Shown: one piece after another, positions 23,777 to 30,977 of the stretch
Position numbering within the stretch: position 1 is the first letter of the stretch
How the letters are laid out: every line of letters starts with the position of its first letter
Assembly (NCBI GenBank): GCA_030037695.1
Contig: JASHQF010000020.1
Coordinates: 1 to 38,395 of the forward strand
Direction: 5' to 3'
From: Thermoplasmata archaeon
GTDB taxonomy: Archaea > Thermoplasmatota > Thermoplasmata > Lutacidiplasmatales > UBA184
Length of the DNA stretch: 38,395 bases
Position numbers and translations under genes: made by a program
Notes under the pieces: generated by a model
Database searches by the model: none
Told to the model about the DNA's origin: nothing
Seen by the model: the letters and a program-made list of their open reading frames with translations, nothing else

Positions 23777-24478
23777 TCACTTCGCCAGGGCCACGAGGTC
23801 GCGCGCGAGCTCCGCGGGTCGGGTGAGCATCGGCCAGTGACCCGCTTCGAGGATCCGGTGGGGCCCCTCGAGCTTGCCCCACTTGCCCGCGACGATCTCG
23901 TCGACCGGATCCCCGCTCAGGGTGCAGAAGATGTACGACTCCTGGACGCGGTCGTAGTCCGCCGAGAGGGTGATCGGGTCCGTCCCGAGCTTCACGGGCC
24001 AAGGTGTGGCGTGGGCCAGCATGCGCTTCAACGCCGGCCCCGTGACGTCCTTACCGATCCGTCCGACGATCTCCGGAGTGAGGGGGATCCCCGTCGCTCC
24101 CTCGGGAGCCGGGCCGAACTCCCGCGTGGGGTCGAACCCGCCCTGGGGCTCGCGCACCCTCTCGGGCCGGAACGCATCGACATAGATGACCGAGCGAACC
24201 TTGTCGTGGGCGCGGTCGGCCACGGCCGCAGCGACCTTGCCGGCGAAACTGTGCCCCACCAGCACGAGGTCGTCGAGATCGTTGTACCGGATCACGTTGA
24301 GCACATCCCGGGTCGCGGTCTCCATGCCCACCTCCTTCGAGGCGAGGTGGACCCGCTCGCCCATCCCGGTGAGGGTCACCGGGACCGCGACATGGCCCGC
24401 CTTCGCGAGCGGGGGAACGACCTCTTTCCAGGCCCACGCCCCGAGCCAGGCGCCCGGGATCAGGACGAACTGCGTCAT
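23777..24478 (-). CDS. Alpha/beta hydrolase (esterase/salicylate-binding-protein-like)
   Basis: 233 residues. Opens FVLIPGAWLGAWAWKEVVPPL, the oxyanion-hole strand of plant hydroxynitrile-lyase/MES-type hydrolases. The nucleophile is Ser77 in LVGHSFAGK, an acid is available in the SGDPVDE region, and the His is in EAGHWPMLTRP near the C-terminus. The complete catalytic triad indicates an active esterase-type enzyme; the substrate is unknown. A CTTAAG box at 24503-24508 lies exactly one archaeal promoter distance (27 nt) upstream of the ATG. Confidence 0.87.
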   Translation of the reverse strand: MTQFVLIPGAWLGAWAWKEVVPPLAKAGHVAVPVTLTGMGERVHLASKEVGMETATRDVLNVIRYNDLDDLVLVGHSFAGKVAAAVADRAHDKVRSVIYVDAFRPERVREPQGGFDPTREFGPAPEGATGIPLTPEIVGRIGKDVTGPALKRMLAHATPWPVKLGTDPITLSADYDRVQESYIFCTLSGDPVDEIVAGKWGKLEGPHRILEAGHWPMLTRPAELARDLVALAK

Positions 24479-24502
24479 CGGCGGCTGCGAGGAGCGGCCC
24501 GG

Positions 24503-24508
24503 CTTAAG
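24503..24508 (-). promoter_or_regulatory. TATA-like box for the alpha/beta hydrolase gene
   Basis: CTTAAG, palindromic, centred 27.5 nt upstream of the ATG at 24478; leaderless layout. Confidence 0.5.
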
Positions 24509-24562
24509 ACGCCCCCCGGGACGGCGTGGAACACCCCTCCTCGCGGCCCCATCGGGGCTAGC

Positions 24563-24982
24563 TCACGGGAAGGAGCCCGGGGGGCCGATGCCGGAGGGCC
24601 CCCCGATCCAGTTCCAGAAATCGTCCCGCCAGAAGTCGACCTCGGCCCGGACGTGCCGAAGGGGGATGACGTGGAGTCCGGCGTTCTCGGCCTCCCGAAG
24701 GCGATGCCGGAGCTGGTCGACGGTCTCGTCCGAGAGGACCTTCAGGACGGCCTCGAGCGCCGAGCGGAACCCGACGTCGAGGATCCGGTCCGGGTGGCGC
24801 AGCACGAGGCGGTAGTGGTGGTGACCGCCCGAGCCCTCCACGCGCAGCACCTGCCACTCGAGCCGCTCGCCGCGCTGCCCGGCGAGACGGAACGCGGCCA
24901 AGTTGCCGAGCGATTGCGCGACGAAGTTTTCCTCGCCGAGCCCGGCCCGAAGGTAGATCGCGACCTCGACCCCGCGGTGCAT
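24563..24982 (-). CDS. Hypothetical protein, 139 residues
   Basis: Not recognised. From ATG 24982 the protein shows two strand-rich blocks (VEVAIYLRAGLG and LEWQVLRVEGSGGHHHYRLV), the second with a His-His-His-Tyr run, then a helix (SALEAVLKVLSDETVDQLRHRL) and an aromatic end (EVDFWRDDFWNWIGG). No signal peptide or membrane helix. Codon use is that of its neighbours, with strong third-position GC, and a weak CTCAAGAACC element lies ~27 nt upstream, so I take it to be a real gene. The His cluster could bind a metal, but this is only a possibility. Divergent from the aldo-keto reductase gene. Confidence 0.55.
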   Translation of the reverse strand: MHRGVEVAIYLRAGLGEENFVAQSLGNLAAFRLAGQRGERLEWQVLRVEGSGGHHHYRLVLRHPDRILDVGFRSALEAVLKVLSDETVDQLRHRLREAENAGLHVIPLRHVRAEVDFWRDDFWNWIGGPSGIGPPGSFP

Positions 24983-25094
24983 CGGACCCCGGGGCGCTAG
25001 GTCCGCGGGTTCTTGAGAGCCGTCGTTCCCACGCTCGCCGGCCCCCGCGCGGGCCCCCCTCCTGCGCTAAGTCCTCGGGCTCGATGCCCCGGAC

Positions 25095-26081
25095 GTGCGG
25101 ACTCGACGCCTCGGTCGGCGCGGACCTACCGTCTCCGCGATCGGGCTCGGGTGCATGGGCATGTCCCAGTCGTACGGTCGGCCCGACGACCCGGAATCGC
25201 GGGCCACCCTCGATCGCGCCCTCGAGCTCGGGATCACGTTCCTCGACACCGCCGACATCTACGGTCCGTTCGCGAACGAGGAGCTCGTGGGCCGGGCGAT
25301 CCAGGGGCGACGCGAGCGAGTGTTCCTCGCCACGAAGTGCGGCCTGGCCCCGGGCGAGCCCGGCGGGCCGAACCGGGTCGACGGTTCCCCCGAGCACATC
25401 CGAGCGGCGTGCGAGGCGAGCCTGCGCCGGCTCGGGGTCCCGTCGATCGACCTGTACTACCTGCACCGCGTCGACCCCCGCACCCCGATCGAGGAGAGCG
25501 TGCGGGCGATGGCGTCGCTCGTGGCGGAAGGCAAGGTCCGCTACCTCGGTCTCTCCGAGGTCAGCGCGCGGACGCTGCGCCGCGCCCACGGGGTCCACCC
25601 GATCACGGCGGTGCAGAGCGAGTACTCCCTCTGGACCCGCGACCCCGAGGAGGGGGTCCTCGCGGCCTGTCGGGAGCTCGGGATCGGCTTCGTGCCGTTC
25701 AGCCCGCTCGGGCGGGGATTTCTCGCGGGCGGCGTCCGCTCGCTCGAAGGCCTACCTCCCGGGGACTTCCGTCGCACGCTGCCGCGCTTCTCGGCCGAGA
25801 ACCTGGACCGCAACCTCCGGCTCGCGGACGGGCTCGGGGCGCTCGCCGCAGAGCTCGGATGCCGGCCCGCGCAGCTCGCTCTGGCGTGGCTCCTCGCGCA
25901 GGGGGAGGAGATCGTGCCGATCCCCGGGACCAAGCGGCGGACGTACCTCGAGGAGAACGCGGCTGCGGTCGACCTGGTGCTCCCCGCCGCGACCCGCGAG
26001 AGTCTGGACGCCCTGTTCGCGCGCGAGGCGGTCGCAGGGGCGCGGTACCCACCGTCCTCCCAAGCGATGGTCGACCGGTAG
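25095..26081 (+). CDS. Aldo/keto reductase
   Basis: 328 residues. AKR catalytic tetrad visible: Asp51 and Tyr56 (FLDTADIYG), Lys81 (ATKCG) and His124 (LYYLHRVD). VPFSPLGRGFLAGG and IPIPGTKRRTYLEEN-type segments (here IVPIPGTKRRTYLEEN) form the NADPH-binding end typical of the YajO/AKR11-13 type. It should reduce aldehydes or ketones with NADPH. GTG 25095 is chosen: GCTAAGT at 25066-25072 is centred 26 nt upstream. It is the last protein gene before the initiator tRNA. Confidence 0.92.
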   Translation: MRTRRLGRRGPTVSAIGLGCMGMSQSYGRPDDPESRATLDRALELGITFLDTADIYGPFANEELVGRAIQGRRERVFLATKCGLAPGEPGGPNRVDGSPEHIRAACEASLRRLGVPSIDLYYLHRVDPRTPIEESVRAMASLVAEGKVRYLGLSEVSARTLRRAHGVHPITAVQSEYSLWTRDPEEGVLAACRELGIGFVPFSPLGRGFLAGGVRSLEGLPPGDFRRTLPRFSAENLDRNLRLADGLGALAAELGCRPAQLALAWLLAQGEEIVPIPGTKRRTYLEENAAAVDLVLPAATRESLDALFAREAVAGARYPPSSQAMVDR

Positions 26082-26224
26082 GCGACGACGACCCGCCGCG
26101 AGTCCCCCGACCCCGAGCCGCGTCGTGCCGACGGGCCCCTCGCGTCGTGGGGAGCCCGGGCCGCGTCGAGGTCCCCTCCGCGAGCCGACGCATGCCACCT
26201 CCGCCGGCGGTGCGGGGTCCCAAT

Positions 26225-26231
26225 TCATATA
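26225..26231 (+). promoter_or_regulatory. TATA-like box for the initiator tRNA gene
   Basis: TCATATA centred ~28 nt upstream of the mature 5' end of the tRNA at 26256, in the only AT-rich patch of this intergenic region. Its distance fits transcription starting at or just before the tRNA. Confidence 0.45.
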
Positions 26232-26255
26232 CGGCACCCTTCATGGCGGAGCCGC

Positions 26256-26356
26256 AGCGGGGTGGGGTAGTCAGGAAAGCGCCGGCGCTCCCGGCGCCCT
26301 GAAATCCCGACGGGCTCATAACCCGTAGATCCATGGTTCAAATCCATGCCCCGCTA
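26256..26356 (+). tRNA. Initiator tRNA-Met (CAT) with a D-loop intron
   Basis: Acceptor AGCGGGG (26256-26262) pairs with CCCCGCT (26349-26355), discriminator A26356. Anticodon stem ACGGG/CCCGT (26310-26314, 26322-26326) with loop CTCATAA, anticodon CAT at 26317-26319. T-arm CATGG/CCATG with loop TTCAAAT. The A1-U72 terminal pair and three consecutive G-C pairs at the base of the anticodon stem are hallmarks of archaeal initiator tRNA. The D-arm (GGG 26265-26267 with CCC 26306-26308) is interrupted by a 26-nt insertion; removing it restores the normal AGTCAGGAAATCCC D-loop. CCA is not encoded. Confidence 0.9.
26278..26303 (+). other. Archaeal tRNA intron (26 nt) in the D-loop
   Basis: CAGG (26272-26275) pairs with CCTG (26298-26301), each strand followed by a three-nt AAA bulge (26276-26278 and 26302-26304), and an inner 7-bp stem GCGCCGG/CCGGCGC (26279-26285, 26291-26297) closes a CGCTC loop. 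That is a 4-bp helix between 3-nt bulges, the geometry recognised by the archaeal splicing endonuclease, in relaxed form because the outer helix is the D-stem beyond an internal loop. Cutting after the second base of each bulge removes 26278-26303; other cuts within the A runs give the same product. Confidence 0.8.
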
Positions 26357-26450
26357 CTCTCCCACGCCAGCGTTCGCCTGACGTTGGGGACGAGATCCCG
26401 GACCTAGAGACCGGAGGCTCGGGGGGCCCCGCTCCGCCGGGTACGGTCGT

Positions 26451-27599
26451 TCACTCGGTCAGGTTCGTCGTGATGATCCGGTCGAACGAGGCCGGCTTCG
26501 GGGGCCATCCGTCGGTCATGTAGGCGCGGAACCCGTCCCGGGTCGTGTCGCGGAGCGCATCGTTCGTCCTGCGCTCGAAGCCGATCGTCGTCGAGTACCG
26601 TTCGGGGGGCGGGAGCCCGTGGATCGCCCCGTAGTGCGCGGGGAACACCTCCGTGTCGTCCGGCAAGCGCAGCAGTTTCTCCGTGAGGCTCGCCCAGAGG
26701 AGGTCGACGTCTCCCGTGCCGAGGTCCGCGCGTCCGCACGACCCCGGCAGGAGCGTGTCGCCGGTCAGCACGGCCCCGTCCGAGCGCAGGCTCAGGTGGT
26801 CGAGCGTGTGTCCCGGCGTCTCGAGGACGGTCAGCTCCGCGCGCCCGTAGGGGATCGCCTCGTCCTCCGAGAGGGTCCGGTGCGGGTACTGCGCCTCGGA
26901 CCGGGTCCCGACGTAGATCGGGGCGTCGGTGCGGAGATGGAGCCGGGCGTGGCCCGAGAGGTGGTCGGCATGCGTGTGCGTCTCCACGATCGCTGCGAGC
27001 CGCAGCCGCCGGCGTCGTAGGGCCTGAAGGTACGGCGCGACCTCCCGACCCGGGTCGACGATCACCGCCTCCCGGGACGAGCGGTCGTAGAGCAGGTACG
27101 CGAGACATCCGGTCGAGACGTTCGGGAACTGCTGGAGGACCCGTCCCACGGAAGGGTCGCTCGCGTACCGTGGGATCGTAGGGTCGACGAGTCGTGCGTA
27201 ATCGTCGATCCCACCGGAGAGGAGCGCCACCTCGCTGCGGCCGGCGCGGAGCAGCAGCTCCACCGCCCGGCGTGAGGTGCCGCCGTGATGGCAGTAGACG
27301 ACGATCGGGACGTCCCGCGGGAGCTCGGAGGCGCGGGCGGGCAGTTGCTCGAGGGGGATCCAGCGATCGTCCGGCAAACGCGCGATCGCTCGCTCGGGGC
27401 GGGGCCGGACGTCCAGCAGGGTGGGGGGCCGGCGCCCGCCTACCAGCGCGGCCAGCTCGGCACAGTCGATCTCCGGGACGAACGGCCCTTCGGCCGTGGG
27501 AAATCCGTGGGCCGGCATCCTGCGGCGATGCGAGCCGCCCGCGGGGCGGGAGGACCGAAGACGGGCCCCCTGGGGCAGGTTCGCCGTACTGCCGGTCAC
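26451..27599 (-). CDS. Rhodanese - metallo-beta-lactamase fusion, persulfide-dioxygenase-like
   Basis: 382 residues. Residues ~40-135 are a rhodanese domain with the active-site Cys103 in VVYCHHGGTSRRA. Residues ~155-335 are an MBL domain of the ETHE1/GloB group: H-x-H-x-D-H (His208, His210, Asp212, His213 in ETHTHADHLSGH), His264 (TPGHTLDH), Asp281 (LTGDTLLPGSCGRADL) and His322 (FPAHYG). GSCGRADL is characteristic of persulfide dioxygenases, which oxidise glutathione or other persulfides to sulfite. Known persulfide-dioxygenase/rhodanese fusions usually have the rhodanese C-terminal; here it is N-terminal. GTG 27599 overlaps the stop of the sulfite-oxidase-like gene (GTGA); ATG 27518 is an alternative. 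Last gene of the sulfur operon. Confidence 0.85.
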   Translation of the reverse strand: MTGSTANLPQGARLRSSRPAGGSHRRRMPAHGFPTAEGPFVPEIDCAELAALVGGRRPPTLLDVRPRPERAIARLPDDRWIPLEQLPARASELPRDVPIVVYCHHGGTSRRAVELLLRAGRSEVALLSGGIDDYARLVDPTIPRYASDPSVGRVLQQFPNVSTGCLAYLLYDRSSREAVIVDPGREVAPYLQALRRRRLRLAAIVETHTHADHLSGHARLHLRTDAPIYVGTRSEAQYPHRTLSEDEAIPYGRAELTVLETPGHTLDHLSLRSDGAVLTGDTLLPGSCGRADLGTGDVDLLWASLTEKLLRLPDDTEVFPAHYGAIHGLPPPERYSTTIGFERRTNDALRDTTRDGFRAYMTDGWPPKPASFDRIITTNLTE

Positions 27600-28753
27600 T
27601 CGACCACCACCGGCACCGACTGGATCGCGTTGTTGCCGTACTGGAAGTCGTTGTCGTCGGCGCTCTCGGGCTGCACCTCACCTTGGGCATCGGCCGCCCG
27701 TGCCCGCACCACGGTCGGGCCGGGCCTCGCGGGGGACCAGCTGTACGACCAGTCGGACCAGTCGTACGGTCCCTCGCCCGGGACGAGCTCGGCCGCTCTC
27801 CACCCTTCTCCGACGTCCACGTCGACCCGCGTCACGGGAGATCCCCCGGACCAGGCTCGACCGTGGACGACCTGTCGCGGTGCCCGGGCGATGCGCTCGC
27901 CCGGCGTCGGCGTGACGATGATCGACTTCACGCGCAGACGCGTGACCGGGCGGGAGACCGCGCGGCCGTCCTGGAGTCGTCGGTAGACGTACCGGGACCG
28001 TTGGTAGTAGCCGCGGAACGGGGAGCGACGGACGGCGATCTGCGTGAGCCACTTCACCCACGCCATGCCGTACCAGCCCGGGACGACGAGCCGGACCGGG
28101 CCCCCGTGCTCCGGCCGGAGGGGCTCGCCGTTCATCCGAAGGGCGACCACCGCGGTGCCGCGGGCGGCCTCGGGCACGGAGAGGCTCCTCGCGAACGCGC
28201 GACGGCGGCCACCGACCTCACCCCGGTCGGCGCCCGAGAAGACGACCTCGCGGGCCGGGCCTCGAGGCGCGGCGTGGTCTAGCAACGTCGAGAGCCGGAC
28301 ACCCTCCCAGAGGGCGGCCCCGACCGCGCGATCGTCCCATCGGAGCTCCCCGTCGGCGGCCCGCGCGAACCGGGTGCGGCTGTTCCCCGCGCATTCGAGC
28401 GTCGCGGCGACGCGCGCCTGGGGGAGCTCCTCCAGCTCCTCGAGGGACCAGCGCCTGGGGTGCGCGACCGCTCCCCCGACCTCGAGGCGCCACGGGGTCG
28501 CAGGCTCGGCGGGCGTCGGGAAGTGGGACCGCACGAACAGCCCCTCGGCGGGGGTGCGGGCGGGGCCGAGCGCCGCGAGCGAGGTCGCCGCGTTCCCCGC
28601 GTCGACCCGAACGGGGGCGAGGGGGCCCTCGGGGGTCGGGATCGGTGCCCGGGGCCCGCGGACGGCCAGGGTCCCGCCCGCCGCCAGGTGGGGGCCCGAG
28701 CTGGGCGGGAACCTCCCGCGGCTCGGACGACGGGGCGGGCGCCGGTCGCTCAC
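27596..28753 (-). CDS. Sulfite-oxidase-family molybdopterin enzyme
   Basis: 385 residues from GTG 28753, which overlaps the stop of the upstream rhodanese gene (GTGA). The molybdenum-ligand Cys121 is in ATLECAGNSR, and HGGPVRLVVPGWYGMAWVKW is the strongly conserved cofactor-binding segment of sulfite oxidases. A C-terminal Ig-like dimerisation domain follows (VVHGRAWSGGSPVTRVDV ... YDWSDWSYSW). No Tat signal or haem domain is visible, so it is probably cytoplasmic and needs an external electron acceptor. It should oxidise sulfite to sulfate or act on a related sulfoxide. The position between a sulfurtransferase and a persulfide-dioxygenase-like protein favours sulfite oxidation. Confidence 0.9.
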   Translation of the reverse strand: MSDRRPPRRPSRGRFPPSSGPHLAAGGTLAVRGPRAPIPTPEGPLAPVRVDAGNAATSLAALGPARTPAEGLFVRSHFPTPAEPATPWRLEVGGAVAHPRRWSLEELEELPQARVAATLECAGNSRTRFARAADGELRWDDRAVGAALWEGVRLSTLLDHAAPRGPAREVVFSGADRGEVGGRRRAFARSLSVPEAARGTAVVALRMNGEPLRPEHGGPVRLVVPGWYGMAWVKWLTQIAVRRSPFRGYYQRSRYVYRRLQDGRAVSRPVTRLRVKSIIVTPTPGERIARAPRQVVHGRAWSGGSPVTRVDVDVGEGWRAAELVPGEGPYDWSDWSYSWSPARPGPTVVRARAADAQGEVQPESADDNDFQYGNNAIQSVPVVVE

Positions 28754-29619
28754 GCGAGGCCACTTCCTCGCTCGATCGGAGTGCGGACCAGGTTCCCCCA
28801 CTCCGTCCAGGAGCCGTCGTAGTTGCGGACGTCCGGGTAGCCGAGCAGGTACCGGAGGACGAACCAGGTGTGGCTCGAACGCTCCCCGATCCGGCAGTAC
28901 GTGATCACGGGCGCGGACGAGGAGATCCCCTGGGCCCCGTAGAGATGCTCCAGCTCCTCGCGGGTCTTGAACGTCCCGTCGTCCTTCACGGCCTGGGCCC
29001 AGGGGATGTTCCTCGCTCCGGGGACGTGCCCGCCCCGCTGCGCGTGCTCCGTGGGGTACTCGGGCGGGGCGGTGAGCTCCCCGGAGAACTCCTTCGGGCC
29101 CCGGACGTCCACGAGGTGGACCTTCCGTTCCTGGACCTTCGGCAAGGCCGCGCGCACGTCGTCGAGGAACGCCCGGAGCTTCGCGTCCGCCGGCGTCCCT
29201 TCGAACGTCCCCCGGGCGGGGCGCGGAACCTCCTTCGTGAGCGGCCGATCCTCGGCGATCCACTTCTTCCGGCCGCCGTTCAGCAGCTTCACGTTCTTCG
29301 CCCCGTAGAGCGCGAGCACCCAGTAGGCGAACGCGGCGAACCAGTTGTTGAAGTCTCCGTAGAGCACGATCGTCGTCGTCGGCGAGATGCCGGACCGCCG
29401 GAGCAGCTCGGTGAGGGCCTCCTGGGAGAGGATGTCCCGCCGCACCGGGTCGTTCACATCCTTGCGCCAGTCGATCAGGACGGCCCCGGGGATGTGGCCG
29501 AACTCGTAGTTCGCGGTCGGGTCGTAATCGACCTCGGCGACGCGCACGTTCGGGTCGGTGAGGTGCGCGGCGACCCAGTCGGTCTCTGCCAGCGTCTCGG
29601 GGTGGGCGTAGGCTGCCAT
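28750..29619 (-). CDS. Thiosulfate/3-mercaptopyruvate sulfurtransferase (tandem rhodanese)
   Basis: 289 residues with two rhodanese domains. The N-terminal one has the structural features (YEFGHIPGAVLIDWR) but lacks the Cys (YGDFNNWFAAF), as normal for the inactive half. The C-terminal one carries Cys242 in the loop ITYCRIGERSSH; the C-R-I-G-E-R loop is typical of thiosulfate sulfurtransferases rather than the C-G-S-G-V-T of mercaptopyruvate enzymes. It moves sulfane sulfur from thiosulfate to an acceptor thiol. First gene of the operon; TATA-like GATTTAAGAG (29641-29650) is centred 27 nt upstream of the ATG, so the operon is leaderless at its 5' end. Confidence 0.93.
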   Translation of the reverse strand: MAAYAHPETLAETDWVAAHLTDPNVRVAEVDYDPTANYEFGHIPGAVLIDWRKDVNDPVRRDILSQEALTELLRRSGISPTTTIVLYGDFNNWFAAFAYWVLALYGAKNVKLLNGGRKKWIAEDRPLTKEVPRPARGTFEGTPADAKLRAFLDDVRAALPKVQERKVHLVDVRGPKEFSGELTAPPEYPTEHAQRGGHVPGARNIPWAQAVKDDGTFKTREELEHLYGAQGISSSAPVITYCRIGERSSHTWFVLRYLLGYPDVRNYDGSWTEWGNLVRTPIERGSGLA

Positions 29620-29640
29620 GATCCTACGGGGCCGCGCTGG

Positions 29641-29650
29641 CTCTTAAATC
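29641..29650 (-). promoter_or_regulatory. TATA-like box of the sulfur operon
   Basis: GATTTAAGAG on the minus strand, centred 27 nt upstream of the ATG at 29619. The two downstream operon genes have no such element and rely on overlapping GTGA junctions. Confidence 0.55.
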
Positions 29651-29780
29651 CGGTCTATCGGTCCGTAAGAGCCTGAAGGTATTCCACGCCCGGTGCACCG
29701 CTCGGGTCCGCCCGCCAAGACGGTGGTTTCGAGGAGGATCGGGGCCGGTCCCGTCTCGGGCCCGTTCCGGATAGAGCTAG

Positions 29781-29790
29781 GTATTTATTG
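29781..29790. promoter_or_regulatory. Orphan TATA-like element
   Basis: GTATTTATTG is the strongest AT-rich promoter-like element between 29,650 and 29,860. No protein start lies ~27 nt away on either strand. It could drive a short non-coding transcript towards the sulfur operon (start near 29759) or an antisense transcript into the zinc-ribbon gene (start near 29812). I see no tRNA or known RNA in the neighbourhood. Confidence 0.3.
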
Positions 29791-29856
29791 TCCGAGCTCC
29801 GACCCTGGAGGTCGACCGGCGTTCGGTGTCCCCGGCGCGGCGCAGACCCGTTGCTC

Positions 29857-30411
29857 TCAGCTTTGCGTCGGAGGAGGCGCGGCCGCCTTCGGTCGGGCCG
29901 TCCGGCGCCGCGGGGGCTTCTTCGCCTCCGTGCCCGGCTCCGCATCGGACGTGAGCCCGCCCTCCGCGGCAGGGGCCGGTCCGGCGGCTCCGGGGGTAGG
30001 GGGGGCCGGTGGGTTCGGAGCGGGCGGCGGCATCGAGGGAGCGCTCGGATCGGCCGGCCTCGGGGGGGAGGGCGGGGCGATCGGCGGCGGCGCGGACGGA
30101 GCCAGGGGCGGACTGCTCGGCGTCGGGGCGGGTGCCGGGCTGGTCACGGGTTTCGTCGCAGGCGCCCCGGGGCGGGGCGGGATCGGAACGAACTCGCCCG
30201 GACGCCACGTATGGGGCTGACGCAGGATCGTAGGGTCCTTGAGGAACAGGTCCGCGTGCCCGCAGCTTCGGCAGATCCGGGTCCCGAGCGAGAGCTCCCC
30301 GCCGGCCCGCAGCGAAAGGCTGCCCCGGCCGATCGAGCCGGTTTTCAGATTGTTGACCCAGACGAACTCGCCCGCGCCGCAGTTCGAGCAGACCGGTACC
30401 ACCGACGCCAC
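29857..30411 (-). CDS. Zinc ribbon protein with a Pro/Ala-rich tail
   Basis: 184 residues from GTG 30411. The N-terminal part is a zinc ribbon, Cys8-x2-Cys11 (CSNCG) and Cys47-x2-Cys50 (CRSCG), separated by a strand-rich insert (FVWVNNLKTGSIGRGSLSLR). After HTWRPGEFVPIPP the protein becomes a long disordered Pro/Ala/Ser tail ending in a basic patch (KKPPRRRTARPKAAA) that could bind nucleic acid. A frame extension to GTG 30504 is possible, but GGATAAAG at 30438-30445 about 31 nt upstream of GTG 30411 favours the shorter form. Transcribed away from the universal stress protein gene. Function unknown. Confidence 0.6.
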   Translation of the reverse strand: MASVVPVCSNCGAGEFVWVNNLKTGSIGRGSLSLRAGGELSLGTRICRSCGHADLFLKDPTILRQPHTWRPGEFVPIPPRPGAPATKPVTSPAPAPTPSSPPLAPSAPPPIAPPSPPRPADPSAPSMPPPAPNPPAPPTPGAAGPAPAAEGGLTSDAEPGTEAKKPPRRRTARPKAAAPPPTQS

Positions 30412-30518
30412 CTGCGGGTCGGTAGGGTCCGTCGACTGGATAAAGTTCCCGCGGGGGCCCGGGGCCGCGGGCAACTCCCTTGTAATCCCAGGGATTCCGG
30501 GCACCGGGGGTACCGAGC

Positions 30519-30977
30519 GTGCCGTTCGCCACGATCGCGGTCGCGATCGACGGCTCCGACACCGCCCGCGCCGCGCTCGCGGAGGCGATCGTGATCGCCC
30601 GCGCGTTCAGCTCGGCGGTGAGCGTGCTCGCGGTCGCGCCGTTCGCGCCGGTCTACGTCGCCCCGAACGAGCCGTTCGTCGTCCCGCCGATCCCGGAGAG
30701 TCCGGCGCCGAAGTACCGGGAGATGGTCGACGCCGCGGTCCGCGAGGTCCAGGGCGCCGGCGTGGCGCCGGTGACCGGCACCTGCCTGGAAGGGGTCGTG
30801 GTCGACGAGCTGCTCGCCTGGCTCGACGCCCACCCGACCGACCTGCTCGTCGTCGGCTCGCGCGGGCTCTCCACCGCCCAGCGGTTCCTGCTGGGGAGCG
30901 TGTCGACCGGGCTCGTCACGCGGGCGCCGTGCCCGGTGCTCGTCGTCCGCCCGAGGCCTACGAAGCCGACGGCGTGA
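30519..30977 (+). CDS. Universal stress protein (UspA family)
   Basis: 152 residues, one Usp domain. Starts TIAVAIDGSDTARAALAEAI with the first-strand Asp, and has the ATP-binding G-x2-G-x9-G-S/T signature in VGSRGLSTAQRFLLGSVS, so it belongs to the ATP-binding UspFG/MJ0577-like type. Ends CPVLVVRPRP. Role in stress survival is typical of the family. GTG 30519 follows TTGTAATCC (30480-30488) with a short leader. Its last 20 nt overlap the end of the convergent L10e gene. Confidence 0.93.
   Translation: MPFATIAVAIDGSDTARAALAEAIVIARAFSSAVSVLAVAPFAPVYVAPNEPFVVPPIPESPAPKYREMVDAAVREVQGAGVAPVTGTCLEGVVVDELLAWLDAHPTDLLVVGSRGLSTAQRFLLGSVSTGLVTRAPCPVLVVRPRPTKPTA

Noticed and set aside
26451..27599. 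Reading the MBL protein as a glyoxalase II.
   Set aside because: The rhodanese fusion, GSCGRADL motif and sulfur operon fit a persulfide-dioxygenase-like enzyme better.
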